Of a stretch of DNA of 64,000 nt, positions 61,311 to 64,000 are shown one piece after another. The stretch covers positions 1 through 64,000 of the forward strand of contig NZ_JAGJCB010000012.1 in NCBI RefSeq assembly GCF_017814435.1, read 5' to 3'. Every line of letters begins with the position of its first letter. The stretch's first letter is position 1. Under the pieces are notes generated by a model that had not been told where the DNA came from, ran no database searches, and saw only the letters and a list, made by a program, of their open reading frames with translations. The position numbers and the translations under genes are program-made. Source of the stretch: Mariniflexile gromovii. GTDB taxonomy: Bacteria; Bacteroidota; Bacteroidia; Flavobacteriales; Flavobacteriaceae.

Positions 61311-64000
61311 TTATTTAAGTTTCTTTTTAACTTCCACTTGGTGGAATGCTTCTATAATATCTCCTTCTTGAATATCATTATAGTTTTTAATTTGCATACC
61401 ACAGTCGAAACCTTTTGTTACTTCTTTAGCATCATCTTTAAATCGTTTCAATGAAGCTAATTCACCAGTATACACAACCACACCATCTCTAATTAAGCGT
61501 ACACTAGAACTTCTAAGAATTTTTCCACTAGTAACCATACAACCGGCAATGCTACCAATTTTGGTTACTTTAAATATTTCTCTTATTTCTGCGGTACCTA
61601 AAATTTCTTCTTTGAACTCTGGAGATAACATTCCCTCCATCGCATCTTTAAGATCGTTGATGGCGTCGTAGATAATAGAGTATGTTCTGATATCAATTTC
61701 TTCCTTATCAGCAATAGAACGAGCATTTCCTACCGGACGCACATTAAATCCGATAATAATAGCATCTGAAGCAGATGCTAATAACACATCACTTTCCGTA
61801 ATGGCTCCAACACCTTTATGCAAGATATTCACTTGAATTTCCTCTGTTGATAATTTTTGGAATGAATCGGTTAACGCTTCCACAGAACCATCCACATCAC
61901 CTTTAAGGATGATATTCAACTCTTGGAAATCACCTAAAGCAATACGACGACCAATTTCATCTAAAGTAATATGACGTTGTGTTCTAACAGATTGCTCACG
62001 TTGTAATTGGGCACGTTTTGATGCAATTTGCTTCGCTTCGCGTTCATCTTCAAATACATTGAATTTATCACCCGCTTGTGGCGCACCATCTAGACCTAAA
62101 ATAGATACAGGTGTTGATGGACCAGCTGCTTCAACATTGTTTCCACGTTCGTCGTGCATGGCTTTTACCTTACCACTATTTTTTCCAGCCAATACATAAT
62201 CTCCAACTCGAAGTGTTCCTGCCTGTACTAAAATAGTTGCTACGTAACCACGTCCTTTATCTAAAAAGGCTTCTACTACGGTACCTAATGCTGGTTTATT
62301 TGGGTTTGCTTTCAGCTCTAACAATTCAGCTTCAAGCAATACTTTTTCTAATAATTCTTTTACGCCCGTACCTACTTTTGCTGAAATATCGTGTGATTGG
62401 ATTTTACCGCCCCAATCTTCTACCAATAAATTCATTTGTGCTAATCCTTCCTTAATTTTTTCAGGGTTTGCAGCTGGTTTATCTATTTTATTAATAGCAA
62501 ATACAATAGGCACCCCTGCTGCTTGTGCATGGGCAATAGCCTCTTTGGTTTGTGGCATGATATCATCATCGGCAGCAGCCACAATAATAGCGATATCGGT
62601 TACTTGAGCTCCACGAGCACGCATTGCGGTAAACGCTTCGTGACCCGGTGTATCTAAGAACGCAATTTTTTGTCCGTTATCCAATTCTACACCATAGGCT
62701 CCAATATGTTGTGTAATACCACCAGATTCTCCGGCAATTACATTTTCTTTACGGATATAATCCAGAAGCGATGTTTTACCATGATCTACGTGACCCATTA
62801 CGGTTACAATCGGTGCTCTTGGTTTTAAATCTTCTTCTTTATCTTCATAAATATCGATAGATTCTTCAATATCGGCAGTAACAAATTCTACTTCGTAACC
62901 AAACTCTTCAGCAACAATAGAGAGTGTTTCAGCATCTAAACGCTGGTTCATGGTCACCATCATTCCAAGCGACATACATGCAGAAATGATTTGAGTCACA
63001 GAAACATCCATCATAGTTGCAACTTCACTTGCCGTAACAAATTCGGTTACCTTTAGAATTTTACTTTCTGCTGCTTCTTGCTCTAAATTTCTTTCCGTTT
63101 GATCTCTATGTTGATCTCTTTTATCTCTTCTATATTTTGCGCCTTTACCTTTAGATGATTTTCCTTGAAGTTTTTCTAAAGTTTCACGTACTTGCTTTTT
63201 AACATCCTCATCACTAGGATCTTCTTTAACAATGGGGCGTCGTGATTGACCAGGTTTCCCTTTAAAACGGTCGTTGCCAGCTCTAATTGGTGCGCCTGGA
63301 CCTCTAGTGTCGGCTCCTTGTTGCGGACCACCAACTTTACTGATACGTCTGCGTTTTTTCTTGTTAGCGCCAGCATCTCCAGATTTTGCGTCTGGTTTTT
63401 TATCTTCTTTCTTTTTCTTTGGCTTATTGAACTGTGATAAATCAATTTTATCTCCAGCTATTTTTGGACCTGTAAGTACCTGATATTTGGTTTTAACTTT
63501 TTCATCTGGCACTAATTCACCATCCGAATTTGTTCTCAGTTTTTTAGGCTCAACTTCTTTTTTAGGTTCTTGAGTAGTTTCAGATTTAGGTTTAGAAACT
63601 TCTGGCTTAACTTCTTTCTTTACCTCATCAATAACAGGCGCTTTTACTTCTTCCTGTTTAGCAACTGCTGGTTGAACAGGTTTTTCTACAGTTTCTTCTT
63701 TAGGAACCTCTACCGCTTTTTCTTCTTGCTTTGGTTCTACAGGTACTTCTGCAGGTTTTTTTGGTTCTAAATCGATTTTTCCAACCTGTTTAGGACCCGA
63801 AAGAGTTTTAGAGGCTTTAATTATTTCCTCTTTTCTGGCTGCCTCTTTTTGTTTTTCTTCAAGCTCACGCTCGCGTTGCTCACGCAACACTTCTTTTTCT
63901 TTCTGTTTTGCTTCACCAACTTCTTTTGATGCTACTTTTTTGTTAGCATCCGTTTGAAATTCGTTTGAAAGAATTACATGTACTTCTTCTGAAATTTTAG
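61311..64000 (-). CDS. infB: Translation initiation factor IF-2, 5' end outside window
   Basis: The frame is open to the right edge of the window; the GTG at 63890 is internal, since 36 more sense codons ([17 protein letters not shown]...) precede it. About 895 codons are visible. The N-terminal part is a long lysine/glutamate/proline-rich linker; the GTPase domain carries GHVDHGKTS (G1), DTPGHEAF (G3) and NKIDKP (G4), followed by the beta-barrel and C-terminal domains (ending [10 protein letters not shown]). IF-2 brings initiator tRNA to the 30S subunit and drives subunit joining. A shared terminator with the SPOR gene follows. Confidence 0.96.
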   Translation of the reverse strand, partial: KISEEVHVILSNEFQTDANKKVASKEVGEAKQKEKEVLREQRERELEEKQKEAARKEEIIKASKTLSGPKQVGKIDLEPKKPAEVPVEPKQEEKAVEVPKEETVEKPVQPAVAKQEEVKAPVIDEVKKEVKPEVSKPKSETTQEPKKEVEPKKLRTNSDGELVPDEKVKTKYQVLTGPKIAGDKIDLSQFNKPKKKKEDKKPDAKSGDAGANKKKRRRISKVGGPQQGADTRGPGAPIRAGNDRFKGKPGQSRRPIVKEDPSDEDVKKQVRETLEKLQGKSSKGKGAKYRRDKRDQHRDQTERNLEQEAAESKILKVTEFVTASEVATMMDVSVTQIISACMSLGMMVTMNQRLDAETLSIVAEEFGYEVEFVTADIEESIDIYEDKEEDLKPRAPIVTVMGHVDHGKTSLLDYIRKENVIAGESGGITQHIGAYGVELDNGQKIAFLDTPGHEAFTAMRARGAQVTDIAIIVAAADDDIMPQTKEAIAHAQAAGVPIVFAINKIDKPAANPEKIKEGLAQMNLLVEDWGGKIQSHDISAKVGTGVKELLEKVLLEAELLELKANPNKPALGTVVEAFLDKGRGYVATILVQAGTLRVGDYVLAGKNSGKVKAMHDERGNNVEAAGPSTPVSILGLDGAPQAGDKFNVFEDEREAKQIASKRAQLQREQSVRTQRHITLDEIGRRIALGDFQELNIILKGDVDGSVEALTDSFQKLSTEEIQVNILHKGVGAITESDVLLASASDAIIIGFNVRPVGNARSIADKEEIDIRTYSIIYDAINDLKDAMEGMLSPEFKEEILGTAEIREIFKVTKIGSIAGCMVTSGKILRSSSVRLIRDGVVVYTGELASLKRFKDDAKEVTKGFDCGMQIKNYNDIQEGDIIEAFHQVEVKKKLK

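Noticed and set aside
63888-63890. GTG at 63890 as the infB start
   Set aside because: Sense codons continue in frame to the window edge and read as typical IF-2 N-terminal sequence, so the gene is truncated by the window.

Overview
The window is a low-GC stretch of chromosome from a member of the Bacteroidota, almost certainly a marine-type Flavobacteriaceae. The evidence is the gene content: alternative complex III (ActABCDEF) with a caa3-type oxidase, the type IX secretion/gliding proteins SprA, PorP/SprF-like and RemB-like, a T9SS type B sorting domain, a LytTR/LytS-type pair, and TAnnTTTG-type -7 promoter elements. It is core genome. I see no prophage, transposase, CRISPR array, rRNA or tRNA. 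The last gene (infB) and probably the first (a membrane-anchored ORF) run off the window.

Layout. 0-6.5 kb: gamma carbonic anhydrase, a LytTR regulator with its TPR histidine kinase, a VWA lipoprotein and an orphan PorP-like protein. 6.7-9.1 kb: rightward Nfu Fe-S carrier, dodecin, DUF1304 and MscS genes, closed by a strong terminator. 9.4-15.8 kb: a leftward tripartite ABC efflux operon (ATPase, two permeases, adaptor, TolC) ending in tsaB. 15.9-21.2 kb: cytochrome oxidase assembly and structure genes (CAMC mini-protein, DUF420, SCO, a cysteine-less SCO-like protein, COX IV, two COX III, heme O synthase). 21.2-23.7 kb: a repeat-rich gap with a 50-aa antitoxin-like ORF and an M57-type lipoprotein protease. 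23.7-28.5 kb: RemB-like protein, two TonB proteins, VanZ-like protein and GcvH. 28.6-41 kb: the block ruvB-queG-maeB-ruvA-sprA. 41.1-48.7 kb: a surface adhesin/PorP/OmpA operon. 49-60.6 kb: the actABCDEF-coxII-coxI operon. 60.8-64 kb: a SPOR protein and infB.

The respiratory genes form two leftward loci. The 49-60.6 kb locus builds the quinol:cytochrome c oxidoreductase and the catalytic oxidase subunits; the 16-21 kb locus supplies subunits III and IV, heme O and copper-delivery factors. The surface genes form a second theme: SprA is the T9SS translocon, the 1559-aa adhesin is a predicted T9SS substrate, and the PorP/OmpA partners and TonB proteins serve the envelope.

The least ordinary feature is a set of short palindromic dispersed repeats. 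They fill most intergenic gaps, and in two cases have been absorbed in frame into proteins: the n-region of the SprA signal peptide and the N-terminus of QueG. A third ends ruvB. A larger composite repeat occurs twice in inverse orientation (about 179-286 and 21294-21462). I did not find a convincing new multi-gene system; the repeat-in-gene cases, an ActC C-terminal helix-hairpin-helix extension, and a TonB-CTD-like domain shared by three neighbouring genes are the best leads.
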